Source: Curtobacterium sp. UNCCL20 (lineage in GTDB: Bacteria; Actinomycetota; Actinomycetes; Actinomycetales; Microbacteriaceae). Taken from it: 64,000 bases of DNA. This document shows positions 1 to 8,240 of this stretch, piece after piece. Positions within the stretch are counted from its first letter, which is position 1. Each line of letters starts with the position of its first letter. Location: the NCBI RefSeq assembly GCF_900101675.1, contig NZ_FNKG01000004.1, positions 1-64,000 on the forward strand, written 5' to 3'. Below the pieces are notes generated by a model. It did not search any database. It saw only the letters and a list, made by a program, of their open reading frames with translations, and was not told where the DNA came from. Made by a program: the position numbers and the translations under genes.

Positions 1-216
1 GGCGCGGTGCCCGACCGCCACGAGCCTCCAGGCCGTCAGGTGCTCGCGCCCACTGCTGGTGCCGCACGGTGCGCGGATGGTCGGGTGGTGCGGCGTTGTA
101 GCGCCGCACCACCCGTGGAACCGCGCACGGGCTCGCGACGCGTGCACGGTGCGGCCGGGAGGCGCGGTGCCGGGCCGCCACGCGCCTCCAGGCCATCAGG
201 TGCTCGCGCCCACTGC
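1..216. repeat. 56-bp direct repeat pair containing the dispersed GC-rich palindrome
   Basis: Bases 1-56 and 161-216 are the same sequence with 4 mismatches (about 93% identity). Each copy carries one side of the palindrome whose core is GGAGGCGCGGTGCC; in the second copy the inverted partner CGCGCCTCC follows at 181-189, giving a hairpin at 158-189. The pair lies beyond the 3' end of the leftward GT9 gene. Bases 1-295 hold no convincing gene, only these repeats and the hairpin at 83-114. The first copy is cut by the window edge. Confidence 0.75.
83..114. terminator. GC-rich hairpin between the two repeat copies
   Basis: A 13-bp perfect stem (GGGTGGTGCGGCG at 83-95 with its complement at 102-114) closes a 6-nt loop. 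It lies about 180 nt past the stop of the GT9 gene, in the direction of that gene's transcription. There is no clear T-tract, so terminator function is inferred from strength and place only. Confidence 0.5.
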
Positions 217-295
217 GACCCGGCGCGCTCCCGTGCAGGGTCGGGACCCTCGCACCGGGTACGGAACGTCGCACCGGAAACCGCCCCCGCGCGCG

Positions 296-1384
296 TCAGG
301 TCGTCGCGAGCAGGTCCGCGACGTCCGCCAGGACGGCCTCGGGGGTCACCTCGTCGACGTAGGACGGGTCGTGCTCGCAGCGCTCGGCCGACCAGCCGAC
401 CTGCGTGACGTCGATCCCGCACACCGGGCAGTGCGTCACGAACGACAAGTGCACGCGGTGCCGACCGCGGTCGAACGGTCCGGCGTTGATGACGTTCCCG
501 AACCAGAACACGCCCACGGTGGGGGTCCCGACCGCGACGGCGAGGTGTCGCGGCCCGGAGTCGTCGCCGACCATGACGTCGGCGGCGGCGAGGACGGCGG
601 GGAGCTCGGCGAGCGGCAGTGACCCGGTGAGGTCGTGGACGCGCTCCCGAAGCTCCAGCGGCAGCGACGCGACGATGGCAGACGACGCCGGCACGTCCGA
701 GTCGTCACCCACGAGCACCACGTCGTCCGCCGCGACGAGCCGGGCACGGGCGACCTCGGCGAAGCGCGAGGGGCTCCAGCGCCGACGCGGGTCCGTCGCG
801 CCGGGGTGCATGGCGACGAGGCGGCCGGTGACGCCGAGGCGTGCACGGACGGCGACGCGCTCGTCTTCGTCGACGTGCAGCTGCGGGTCGAGCGTGACGG
901 GTGCTGCGCCGGCGAGCGAGACCACCTCGAGCGCCCGGACGACCTCGTGTTGGTAGTAGACGTAGCGGACCCAGCGCTCCAGGACCTCGGCGTCCTCGGT
1001 GGCGGTGCCGACGGTGTGCCGGGCACCGAGCCGGAGCAGGAACGGGTTCGAGTTGCGCCCGCCGCCGTGCACCTGGACGGCCAGGTCGAAGCGGCCGGTG
1101 AGCCGGGCGAAGAAGTCGTCGACGTCGGGTGCGTCGTCGCCGGACTCACGGACGCCGGGCGCGACGGGGAGCTCCTCGAAGGCGTGCACGGCCTCCGTCC
1201 GCCCCCGCAGCACGGCGGGCGCCGACGGGCTGCCGAGCAGGGTGATCCGGGCGTCCGGGTAGGCGGCAGCGAGGGCCTCGAACGCGGGGACCGCGAACAT
1301 CAGGTCCCCCAGTCCCCCACCGCGGAGCACCGCGATCTCCCGGACGTCGTCGAAGGGTTCTCCACCGTTGCCGATCAGTTGCAC
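296..1384 (-). CDS. glycosyltransferase family 9 (heptosyltransferase-like)
   Basis: A 362-aa protein with the GT9/ADP-heptose:LPS heptosyltransferase fold. The N-terminal Rossmann strand LRGGGLGDLMFAVPAFEAL lies near residues 21-39, and the C-terminal donor-site motif GDDSGPRHLA comes near residue 280. Family members move a sugar, often heptose, from a nucleotide donor onto a glycan at the cytoplasmic face of the membrane. The C-terminus has several cysteines (HCPVCG and a later Cys), which is unusual and could bind metal. The GTG start at 1384 has a purine-rich GGGAGGG touching it, so a start some 20 codons further in is possible. It is divergent from the aldehyde dehydrogenase and the HldE-type enzyme; together they suggest heptose in a surface glycan. 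The acceptor is unknown. Confidence 0.85.
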   Translation of the reverse strand: MQLIGNGGEPFDDVREIAVLRGGGLGDLMFAVPAFEALAAAYPDARITLLGSPSAPAVLRGRTEAVHAFEELPVAPGVRESGDDAPDVDDFFARLTGRFDLAVQVHGGGRNSNPFLLRLGARHTVGTATEDAEVLERWVRYVYYQHEVVRALEVVSLAGAAPVTLDPQLHVDEDERVAVRARLGVTGRLVAMHPGATDPRRRWSPSRFAEVARARLVAADDVVLVGDDSDVPASSAIVASLPLELRERVHDLTGSLPLAELPAVLAAADVMVGDDSGPRHLAVAVGTPTVGVFWFGNVINAGPFDRGRHRVHLSFVTHCPVCGIDVTQVGWSAERCEHDPSYVDEVTPEAVLADVADLLATT

Positions 1385-1560
1385 CCCTCCCGTCTACCGG
1401 TCGGCGGCCCGTTCGCCACTCAGCAGGACGACCGGTTGGACGAGGAGCGCAGCCGTCCGGGCGTCGATCGGGCGGGGAAGGACGAGAAGCGCGAGTCCGA
1501 GTCCGCACCCAGCGTCCGACGAGCAGCGTTCGACTCCCGCCCGCCTCCCGGAAGGACCCC

Positions 1561-3084
1561 ATGACGATCGCACCTCCCTCCACCGACGCCGCACGCCCGG
1601 ACGCGGACGCCCTGGTCGTGACCGATCCGGTGAACGGTTCGGTCGCGTCCACCGTCACCCGCGCCACCGAGGAGGACGTCCGGAACGCGGTCGCCCGCGC
1701 CCGCGCGGCCGCCGGTACCTGGGCTCGGACGGCGCCGGCGGAGCGGGGTGCGCTGCTGCACCGCGCGGCCGAGCACGTCCGCGCGCACGCCGAGGAGCTG
1801 GCGGCACTGAACACCCGCGAGACCGGCAAGGTCCCGAGCGACGCGCTCGGCGGTGTCGAGGCCGGCGTGGGGACGCTCGTCCAGTACGCCGAGCTGGGCC
1901 CGGTGCACCGCGGCGAAGCCCTCCGCGGGCAGTTCGGTGCCGCGGACTGGTCGGTGCCGCACCCCCGCGGCGTGGTCCTCGCGCTGACGCCGTGGAACGA
2001 CCCGGTCGCCGTCGCGTGCGGGATCCTGGGCGCCGCGATCGTCACCGGCAACACCGTCGTGCACAAGGGCAGCGAGCGGTGCCCGGCAACCATCGCCCGG
2101 CTCAACGCCCTCCTCGCCGAGGTCCTGCCGGACGGCGTCCTGGTCGGCGTCGACGGCGACCGGACCACCGGCGAGCAGCTCCTCGCCCAAGAGGGCATCG
2201 ACGTCTACGCCCACGTCGGCTCGACCGCGACGGGTGACCGGCTCGCCGAGGTCGCCGCGACCACCCGTGCCCACGTCATCCGCGAGAACGGCGGCAACGA
2301 CGCCGTCGTGGTGGACGCCGACGTCGACCCGACCTGGGCCGCGGCGCAGGTCGCCCTGGGGGCGTTCGCCAACACCGGGCAGATCTGCACGAGCGTCGAG
2401 CGGGTCTACGTCCACCGCGCGGTCGCCGAGCCGTTCGTCGCCGCCCTCGTCGCCGAGGCCGAGCGTCGCACCGCAGCCCCGGCAACCGAGTTCGGCCCGC
2501 TCGTCGACGACCGACTCCGGCAGACCGTGCAGGCCCACGTGGACGATGCCCTGGAGCGGGGGGCTTCGGCCCGGACCGGTGGCGTGATCCCGGACGGTGC
2601 GGGCGCGTTCTACCCCGCGACGGTCCTGACGGGCTGCACGGACGACATGCTGGTGATGACCGAGGAGACGTTCGGGCCGGTCGCCCCCGTCCGCGTCGTC
2701 GACGACTTCGACGAGGGGCTCCGGCTCGCCGCCGCGGACCGGTACGGTCTGGCCGCCACGGTCCTGACGAACGACACCGGGCACGCCCTCCGTGCCGCGG
2801 CCGAACTGCCCGTCGGCACCGTCAAGGTCAACGCCGTGTTCGGTGGTGCTCCCGGTGGGAGTGCCCAGCCCCGTGGTGCGTCCGGTGCCGGGTTCGGGTA
2901 CGGTCCGCACCTGCTCGACGAGATGACGACCACGACGGTCGTGCACCTCGAACCGGCACCGCCGGCTCGAGCACAGGCCACGTCGCCGTCGCAGGCACAG
3001 CCGCAGTCGCAGACGCCCGGCGCGGCTGCCGGGGAAGCACCGGCGACCGCCGGCAGCGCCGACACCGTCGGGGGCGCACGATGA
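1561..3084 (+). CDS. aldehyde dehydrogenase family protein
   Basis: A 507-aa NAD(P)-dependent aldehyde dehydrogenase oxidising an aldehyde to its carboxylate. The oxyanion Asn lies in TPWNDP, the general-base Glu in RENGGND (the family usually has ELGG) and the nucleophilic Cys in NTGQICTS. The family is normally near 480 aa; here about 40 extra C-terminal residues rich in Ala, Pro, Gln and Thr form a low-complexity tail. The ATG start has GGAAGG just upstream. The stop overlaps the next ATG by 4 bp, so it is translated together with the HldE-type enzyme, suggesting a role in sugar or sugar-derived aldehyde metabolism. The substrate cannot be read from sequence. Confidence 0.88.
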   Translation: MTIAPPSTDAARPDADALVVTDPVNGSVASTVTRATEEDVRNAVARARAAAGTWARTAPAERGALLHRAAEHVRAHAEELAALNTRETGKVPSDALGGVEAGVGTLVQYAELGPVHRGEALRGQFGAADWSVPHPRGVVLALTPWNDPVAVACGILGAAIVTGNTVVHKGSERCPATIARLNALLAEVLPDGVLVGVDGDRTTGEQLLAQEGIDVYAHVGSTATGDRLAEVAATTRAHVIRENGGNDAVVVDADVDPTWAAAQVALGAFANTGQICTSVERVYVHRAVAEPFVAALVAEAERRTAAPATEFGPLVDDRLRQTVQAHVDDALERGASARTGGVIPDGAGAFYPATVLTGCTDDMLVMTEETFGPVAPVRVVDDFDEGLRLAAADRYGLAATVLTNDTGHALRAAAELPVGTVKVNAVFGGAPGGSAQPRGASGAGFGYGPHLLDEMTTTTVVHLEPAPPARAQATSPSQAQPQSQTPGAAAGEAPATAGSADTVGGAR

Positions 3085-4577
3085 CCGCCGATGTGCGCCT
3101 CGTCCGCGACCTCGTCGCCACCGTCGACGACCGCGAACCGCTCGTCGTCGTCATCGGCGACTGCATCCTGGACCGCTGGACCGTCGGCGAGGCCGAACGC
3201 GTCTCCCGCGAAGCCCCCGCCCCGGTCGTCCGGGTCACCGAGACCGTCGCGGTCCCGGGCGGCGCCGCGAACACCGCGGTCAACGCCCGCGCACTCGGCG
3301 CCCGTGTCCGCATGGTCGGACTCATCGGTGACGACGAGGCCGGCCGGACGCTCCGCGAACGGCTCGACGCGGCCGGCGTGGACACCTCGTACCTGGTCGT
3401 CGTCGAGGGCACCCGCACCACGACCAAGTCCCGTGTCGTCGGCGGCGACCGTGTCGTCGTCCGGGTGGACGAGCTCGCGGCGACCCCCACCGCCGACCAC
3501 GGGGACCGCCTGGCGAAGGCCGTCGCACGTGCCGTCCGCTGCGCCGACGCGGCCATTGTCTGCGACTACGGACTCGGCGTGCAGGCCTCCGACATCGTGC
3601 CGATGCTCGATCGGGACCGCCCGGACGCCGTGGTGGTCGACGCGCACGACCTGACACGCTGGGCTGCGCTCCGGCCGGACCTCGTCACGCCGAACGCCGG
3701 CGAGGCCGCGGCGCTGCTCGGCCGCGAACTCGGCTCCGGCTCGGCTCGTGTCCCTGCGATCGTGGACGCCCGGCAGCAGGTCCTCGAGCGCACCGGCGCG
3801 CGGGCAGCCGTCGTCACGCTCGACCGCGACGGCACGGTCCTGCTGGAGCGCGACTCCGCGGACAGCGCCTTCCGCACGCGCGCCACCCCGGCATCCGAGC
3901 AGCAGGCGTCCGGCGCCGGCGACACCTTCTGCGCCGCCGCCGCCGTCGCCCTCGCCGTGCACGCCCCGCTCCGCGACGCCGTGTCGGTCGCCCAGGCCGC
4001 CGCCGACGTGGTCGTCCGCGAAGCCGGCACGTCGGTGTGCACCGCCGCCGCGCTCCTCGAGTCGGTCACGGCCCCGTCCGCGACGGTCGTCGACCACGAC
4101 GAACTCGCCGATGCCGTGGACCGCGCACGCCGGGCCGGGCGCCGCGTGGTGTTCACGAACGGTTGCTTCGACGTCGTCCACCGCGGGCACACGACCTACC
4201 TCCGGCAGGCCCGCGACCTGGGCGACCTGCTCGTCGTCGCGCTGAACGACGACGACTCGGTCCGCCGCCTGAAGGGTCCGGAGCGGCCGATCAACCCGGC
4301 CGAGGACCGCGCCGGCGTCCTCGCCGCGCTCGCCTGCGTCGACCTCGTGACCGTCTTCGCGACGGACACCCCGATCCCGCTCATCGAGCGGCTCCGGCCC
4401 GAGGTCTACGTGAAGGGCGGCGACTACTCCCCCGAGATGCTCCGCGAGACCGAGGTGGTCCGGGGCTACGGCGGCGAGGTCGTGATGGTCGACTACGTCC
4501 CCGAGCACTCCACGACGGCCGTGGTCCGTCGCATCCGCGAAGCCGCATCCCGCCCCGAGCCGGACCCCGCACCGTGA
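3081..4577 (+). CDS. hldE: bifunctional heptose-7-phosphate kinase / heptose-1-phosphate adenylyltransferase
   Basis: A 498-aa protein with the two-domain HldE (RfaE) layout. The N-terminal PfkB-type kinase spans about residues 1-320, with GDCILDRW near the start, the GGAANTAVN substrate loop and SGAGDTF catalytic loop. The C-terminal nucleotidyltransferase has TNGCFDVVHRGHTTYL (HxGH type) and ends with VKGGDY. HldE makes ADP-heptose precursors: it phosphorylates heptose-7-phosphate at C1 and, after dephosphorylation, adds AMP. In Gram-negatives this feeds LPS core; here the cell has no LPS, so the product probably feeds a cell-wall glycan or glycoprotein. It overlaps both neighbours by 4 bp and faces a GT9 gene. 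GmhA, GmhB and HldD partners are not in the window. Confidence 0.88.
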   Translation: MTADVRLVRDLVATVDDREPLVVVIGDCILDRWTVGEAERVSREAPAPVVRVTETVAVPGGAANTAVNARALGARVRMVGLIGDDEAGRTLRERLDAAGVDTSYLVVVEGTRTTTKSRVVGGDRVVVRVDELAATPTADHGDRLAKAVARAVRCADAAIVCDYGLGVQASDIVPMLDRDRPDAVVVDAHDLTRWAALRPDLVTPNAGEAAALLGRELGSGSARVPAIVDARQQVLERTGARAAVVTLDRDGTVLLERDSADSAFRTRATPASEQQASGAGDTFCAAAAVALAVHAPLRDAVSVAQAAADVVVREAGTSVCTAAALLESVTAPSATVVDHDELADAVDRARRAGRRVVFTNGCFDVVHRGHTTYLRQARDLGDLLVVALNDDDSVRRLKGPERPINPAEDRAGVLAALACVDLVTVFATDTPIPLIERLRPEVYVKGGDYSPEMLRETEVVRGYGGEVVMVDYVPEHSTTAVVRRIREAASRPEPDPAP

Positions 4578-5461
4578 CCGCCCGCTGGTCCGGCTCCTGG
4601 GCGGCGGCGCCCGAACCGGCGGAGACCACCACCCCTGCGGACGTCGACGTCCTCATCCCGACCGTCGGCCGTCCGGCCGAACTCGCGACCACCCTGGCCG
4701 GGCTCGCCGCGCAGACCGACGTCGACCTGCGGCTCGTGTTGAGCGACCAGTCCCGGGACGGCGACGCCGCCACCGAGCCGGCGGTCGCCGCCATGGTCCG
4801 GGTCCTGGAGGCGCAGGGCCGCCCCGTCACACTCCTCACCCACCCGGAACGGCGTGGCCTGGCAGAGCACCGGCAGTTCCTCCTCGACCACGCCACCGCG
4901 CCCGCGGTGCTGTTCCTCGACGACGACGTCTGGCTCGAACCGGGCTCGATCGCCCGGATGGCGGACGCGCTGCACTCCCTGCGCTGCGGTTTCGTCGGCA
5001 GTCCCGTGCAGGGCCTGTCCTACCTGGCCGACCGCCGGCCCCAGGAGACGAGCGTCTTCGAGCGGTGGGACGGCCCGGTCGTGCCCGAGGTCGTCCGCCG
5101 CGGCACGTCGGCGTTCGACCGGTGGTCGCTCCACAACGCCGCGAACCCGACGCACCTCGCGGCCGAGCTCGACGTCGAGCCCGGCGGGTGGGTGCCGTAC
5201 CGGGTCGCCTGGGTCGGTGCCTGCGTCCTGTACGACCGAGAGGCCCTCGAGACCGTCGGCGGCTTCGGCTTCTGGGAGTCGCTCCCGCCCGAGCACGCCG
5301 GCGAGGACGTGGTGGCCCAGTGGCGGGTGATGGAGCGGTTCGGCGGGGTCGGCATCCTGCCCTCCGGCGCCGTCCACCTCGAAGCGCCGACGACGGTCAC
5401 GGACCGCCGGGTGGACGCCCCCGACGTCCTCTTCGACCAGGGAGAAGTCATACCGCGGTAG
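4574..5461 (+). CDS. glycosyltransferase family 2
   Basis: A 295-aa cytoplasmic GT-A fold enzyme. The N-terminal strand VDVLIPTVGRPAELATTLAG is the nucleotide-sugar binding start, and LFLDDDVWLEPG holds the metal-binding DxD. The region near residues 220-250 (PPEHAGEDVVAQWRVMERFG) has the ED motif typical of inverting GT2 enzymes. GTG at 4574 overlaps the HldE stop as GTGA, so the gene is co-translated with hldE; a longer frame upstream is only antisense-free space inside hldE. It probably adds a sugar to the same glycan as the GT9 enzyme. Donor and acceptor are unknown. Confidence 0.85.
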   Translation: MTARWSGSWAAAPEPAETTTPADVDVLIPTVGRPAELATTLAGLAAQTDVDLRLVLSDQSRDGDAATEPAVAAMVRVLEAQGRPVTLLTHPERRGLAEHRQFLLDHATAPAVLFLDDDVWLEPGSIARMADALHSLRCGFVGSPVQGLSYLADRRPQETSVFERWDGPVVPEVVRRGTSAFDRWSLHNAANPTHLAAELDVEPGGWVPYRVAWVGACVLYDREALETVGGFGFWESLPPEHAGEDVVAQWRVMERFGGVGILPSGAVHLEAPTTVTDRRVDAPDVLFDQGEVIPR

Positions 5462-5553
5462 GGGGTGGTCGAGACCCCGGCGGGATGGCACCGGCTCCGG
5501 CGCTCCGTAGCGTCGTCCCCGTCGACGAGCTCCGTCGGCGGAGGGAGTCACCC

Positions 5554-6306
5554 GTGTTCGACCAGATCACCCCGCTCGTCGTCGAGCTGGCCGCGAGCCC
5601 GCTCGTCTACGTCGTCCTCGTCGCCCTGTGCTTCGTCGACGGGTTCTTCCCGCCGGTGCCGAGCGAGTCCGCGCTGGTGGCGATCGCCGCCGTCGCCGCG
5701 ACGTCCGGGCAGCCCGTGCTCGCGGGCGTCCTCGTCGCAGCGGCCCTCGGGGCGATCGCCGGCGACTCGGTCGCGTACTGGATCGGGCGGCGGATCGGCC
5801 TCGCCCGGCTCGCCCGGTCGAAGCGCCCGCGGATCGCGGCCGCGTTCGGGTTCGCCGAGCGGCAGATGCAGCGCCGCTCGGCCAGCCTCATCCTGATCGG
5901 CCGGTACATCCCCGTCGGCCGCGTCGCCGTCAACATGACCGCGGGGGCGACCCGGCTCCCCTACCGCCGCTTCCTCGCGATCAGCTCGCTCGCCGGGCTG
6001 GCCTGGTCGGCGACGTCGATCGGGATCGCCCTGGCGGCGTCGAGCGTGCTGCACGAGCCGATCGTCGCCGCGCTCGTGTCGATGGTCGTCGCGGCCGGCC
6101 TCGGCATCGCGGTCGACCGGGTGATCGGTAGCATCAGCCGCAGGCGCGACGCGCGCGCAGCAGCAGCCGCCACCGCCGAAGCAGCACCAGCAGTCGTCGC
6201 ACCCGCCACCACCGCGCCGCCGGCAGCAGTACCGACCGCAGCCCCCTCGACCACGACCCGCCCCGCACCCCGCTTGGCCCACACCGGAGAGACCGCCCGC
6301 CCGTGA
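5554..6306 (+). CDS. DedA family membrane protein
   Basis: About 250 aa with four to five hydrophobic segments and the DedA/SNARE-associated core: FVDGFFPPVPSESALV near the start, GDSVAYWIGRRIG, and GRYIPVGRVAVNMTAG, which carries the conserved Arg/Pro pair of the lipid-flipping VTT domain. Relatives move undecaprenyl-phosphate or phospholipids across the membrane. GTG at 5554 was chosen because GGAGGGAG lies 7 bases ahead; an in-frame ATG at 5485 lacks a ribosome site. The last 60 residues are a cytoplasmic Ala/Pro/Thr-rich tail. The stop overlaps the histidine kinase start by 4 bp. Confidence 0.85.
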   Translation: MFDQITPLVVELAASPLVYVVLVALCFVDGFFPPVPSESALVAIAAVAATSGQPVLAGVLVAAALGAIAGDSVAYWIGRRIGLARLARSKRPRIAAAFGFAERQMQRRSASLILIGRYIPVGRVAVNMTAGATRLPYRRFLAISSLAGLAWSATSIGIALAASSVLHEPIVAALVSMVVAAGLGIAVDRVIGSISRRRDARAAAAATAEAAPAVVAPATTAPPAAVPTAAPSTTTRPAPRLAHTGETARP

Positions 6307-7550
6307 CCGCCGTCCTGAGACCGCCCCGGCCGACCTGGCTCCCGCTGGCGGGCCGGATCGGCCTCGTCGTCGTCGCGGTCTCCCTGTTCGCCGTCGCCGC
6401 TCCGGTCACCGCGGTGTTCTACCGCGTCCCGGTCCCGCTCGCGATGCTCGTCACCGCCGTGCTCTCGCTGAGCATCGGTCTCGCCCCGCTGTTCCCGCGG
6501 GCATCGTCGATCGCGCACCTCGCCGGCCTCGCCGCACTCGGGCTCCTCACCGCTCCGGGCACCGCCGCGCCGTGGCCGGTCTCCGTGACGAGCATGATCG
6601 GGCTCTGCGTGCTCCTCGTCGTCCTCGGGGTCCGGAGCACCTGGCGGCTGACCGCCGCGGTCTGGACCGCCGCCACGGTCCTCAGCCTCGTGCTCGTCGC
6701 GGTGTCGCCCGCCCGCTGGGCCCACCCGGACGTCTGGGCCACGAGCTTCGTGGTGAGCGCCGGCGACTCCCTCGTCCTCGCGGCGGCGGCGATCGTGATC
6801 GGGCAACGCCGGACGATCCGCCAGGAGCTGGCCGAGGCGCGCCGGGACGCCGAGCTCGAGCAGGCCCGACGGCGCTCGGTCGAGGAACGGTCCCGGATCG
6901 CCCGCGAACTGCACGACGTCGTCGCGCACAGCATGTCCGTCGTGCACATGCAGGCCGAGTCCGCCCCGTACCGCGTCGCCGACCTCCCTCCCGACGCCCG
7001 TGCCGAGTTCGCCGCCATCGCCGAGACGTCCCGCACCGCCCTCCGCGAGATGCGTCAGCTGCTCGGCACCCTGCGCGGCGACAGCGAGGCGGAGCGTGCC
7101 CCGCAGCCGCGGCTCGCCGACCTGCCCGGGCTGGTGCAGGCCACGCGGGCGGCCGGCATCCCGGTCGAGCTGCGGCTCGACACGACCGGTGGCGGTGACG
7201 ACGACGCCGACCGGCTCGCCCAGCTCACCGTCTACCGGGTCGTGCAGGAAGCGCTCGGCAACGTGGCCCGGCACGCGCCGGGCGCGTCCACCGTCGTGAC
7301 GGTCGGGAGCCGCGGGTCGGCCCTCGCTGTCGAGGTCGCCAACGCCGCCCCGCCCGCTGGTACCGTCCCTGCCGCACCCCCGGACGACGGCGGCTTCGGT
7401 CTCGCGGGCATGCGCGAACGGGTCGCTGCGCTCGGCGGCACGATCGACCACGGGCCGGACCCGGACGGCGGCTACCGTGTGACCGTCCGCCTGCCCACCC
7501 AGCCGGCACCGTCCAGGTCGGGACCGGCGGCCGACGGAGGACGCCGATGA
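6303..7550 (+). CDS. two-component sensor histidine kinase (HisKA_3, NarL type)
   Basis: A 415-aa sensor. Residues about 20-165 hold five to six membrane segments with almost no outer loop, so it probably senses a membrane state. A short linker helix leads to the dimerisation box ERSRIARELHDVVAHSMSV with the phospho-accepting His at 204. The HATPase domain has the N box (VVQEALGNVARHA) and G box (GFGLAGMRERVAALGG). It starts at GTG 6303 overlapping dedA and ends with ATGA overlap to its response regulator, giving a three-gene unit. The kinase type is the one found in LiaS/DesK-like systems. The stimulus is not known. Confidence 0.92.
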   Translation: MTAVLRPPRPTWLPLAGRIGLVVVAVSLFAVAAPVTAVFYRVPVPLAMLVTAVLSLSIGLAPLFPRASSIAHLAGLAALGLLTAPGTAAPWPVSVTSMIGLCVLLVVLGVRSTWRLTAAVWTAATVLSLVLVAVSPARWAHPDVWATSFVVSAGDSLVLAAAAIVIGQRRTIRQELAEARRDAELEQARRRSVEERSRIARELHDVVAHSMSVVHMQAESAPYRVADLPPDARAEFAAIAETSRTALREMRQLLGTLRGDSEAERAPQPRLADLPGLVQATRAAGIPVELRLDTTGGGDDDADRLAQLTVYRVVQEALGNVARHAPGASTVVTVGSRGSALAVEVANAAPPAGTVPAAPPDDGGFGLAGMRERVAALGGTIDHGPDPDGGYRVTVRLPTQPAPSRSGPAADGGRR

Positions 7551-8206
7551 CGCGGGTGATGGTGGTCGACGACCAGCAGATGTTCCGCATGGGACTGCGG
7601 GCGATCCTCCAGGCCCAGGACGACATCGAGGTCGTCGGCGAGGCGGTCGACGGTGCCGACGCCGTCGCGCAGGCGGTCCGGCTGCAGCCGGACGTCATCC
7701 TGATGGACGTGCGGATGCCGGAGCTCGACGGGATCGAGGCGACCCGGCGGATCACCCGGGCACCCTCGGAACGCCCCGTCCGCGTGGTGATGCTGACGAC
7801 GTTCGACATCGACGACTACGTGTTCGACGCGCTGCGCGCCGGGGCGAGCGGGTTCCTGCTCAAGGACGCGAGCGCGGACGAGCTCGTGCAGGCGGTGCGG
7901 ACGGTGGCCACGGGCGACTCGCTGCTCGCGCCGCGCGTGACGCGGCGCCTCGTCGAGGCGTTCGTCGCCGCTCCCGCGCCGACGGCGCCGCGGACCGAGG
8001 TGCTCGACGTGCTGACCGAGCGGGAACGCGACGTGTTCCTGCTGATGGCGCGCGGACGGTCGAACGGCGAGATCGCGGCCGAGCTCTTCATCGCCGAGCA
8101 GACCGTGAAGACCCACGTCGGCCGGATCCTCGCGAAGCTGCAGCTGCGGGACCGGGTGCACGCGGTCGTGCTGGCGTACGAGACCGGCCTGGTCACACCG
8201 TCCTGA
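7547..8206 (+). CDS. LuxR/NarL family response regulator
   Basis: A 219-aa regulator. The receiver domain is at 1-120, with the acidic pocket VVDDQ, the phosphorylated Asp54 in ILMDVRMPEL and Thr/Lys switch residues in MLTTF and LLKDAS. The C-terminal LuxR helix-turn-helix begins with LTERERDVFLLMARG and ends with TVKTHVGRILAKL. It is the cognate partner of the overlapping histidine kinase. Its last 25 bases form the left arm of a strong terminator hairpin whose loop contains the stop codon. Confidence 0.94.
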   Translation: MTRVMVVDDQQMFRMGLRAILQAQDDIEVVGEAVDGADAVAQAVRLQPDVILMDVRMPELDGIEATRRITRAPSERPVRVVMLTTFDIDDYVFDALRAGASGFLLKDASADELVQAVRTVATGDSLLAPRVTRRLVEAFVAAPAPTAPRTEVLDVLTERERDVFLLMARGRSNGEIAAELFIAEQTVKTHVGRILAKLQLRDRVHAVVLAYETGLVTPS

Positions 8207-8227
8207 GACGGGGTGACCAGGCCGGTC
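8182..8227. terminator. bidirectional hairpin terminator overlapping the response-regulator stop codon
   Basis: Arms of 21 bp at 8182-8202 and 8207-8227 match at 20 positions. The 4-nt loop CTGA (8203-8206) contains the TGA stop of the response regulator. The hairpin sits between convergent genes (regulator rightward, phosphatase leftward, stop at 8241) and can serve both. Confidence 0.8.
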
Positions 8228-8240
8228 GGGCCGATCAGGG

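Noticed and set aside
5485..5553. Upstream ATG for the DedA protein
   Set aside because: No ribosome site, and the added residues are not hydrophobic or conserved; GTG 5554 has GGAGGGAG at good spacing.
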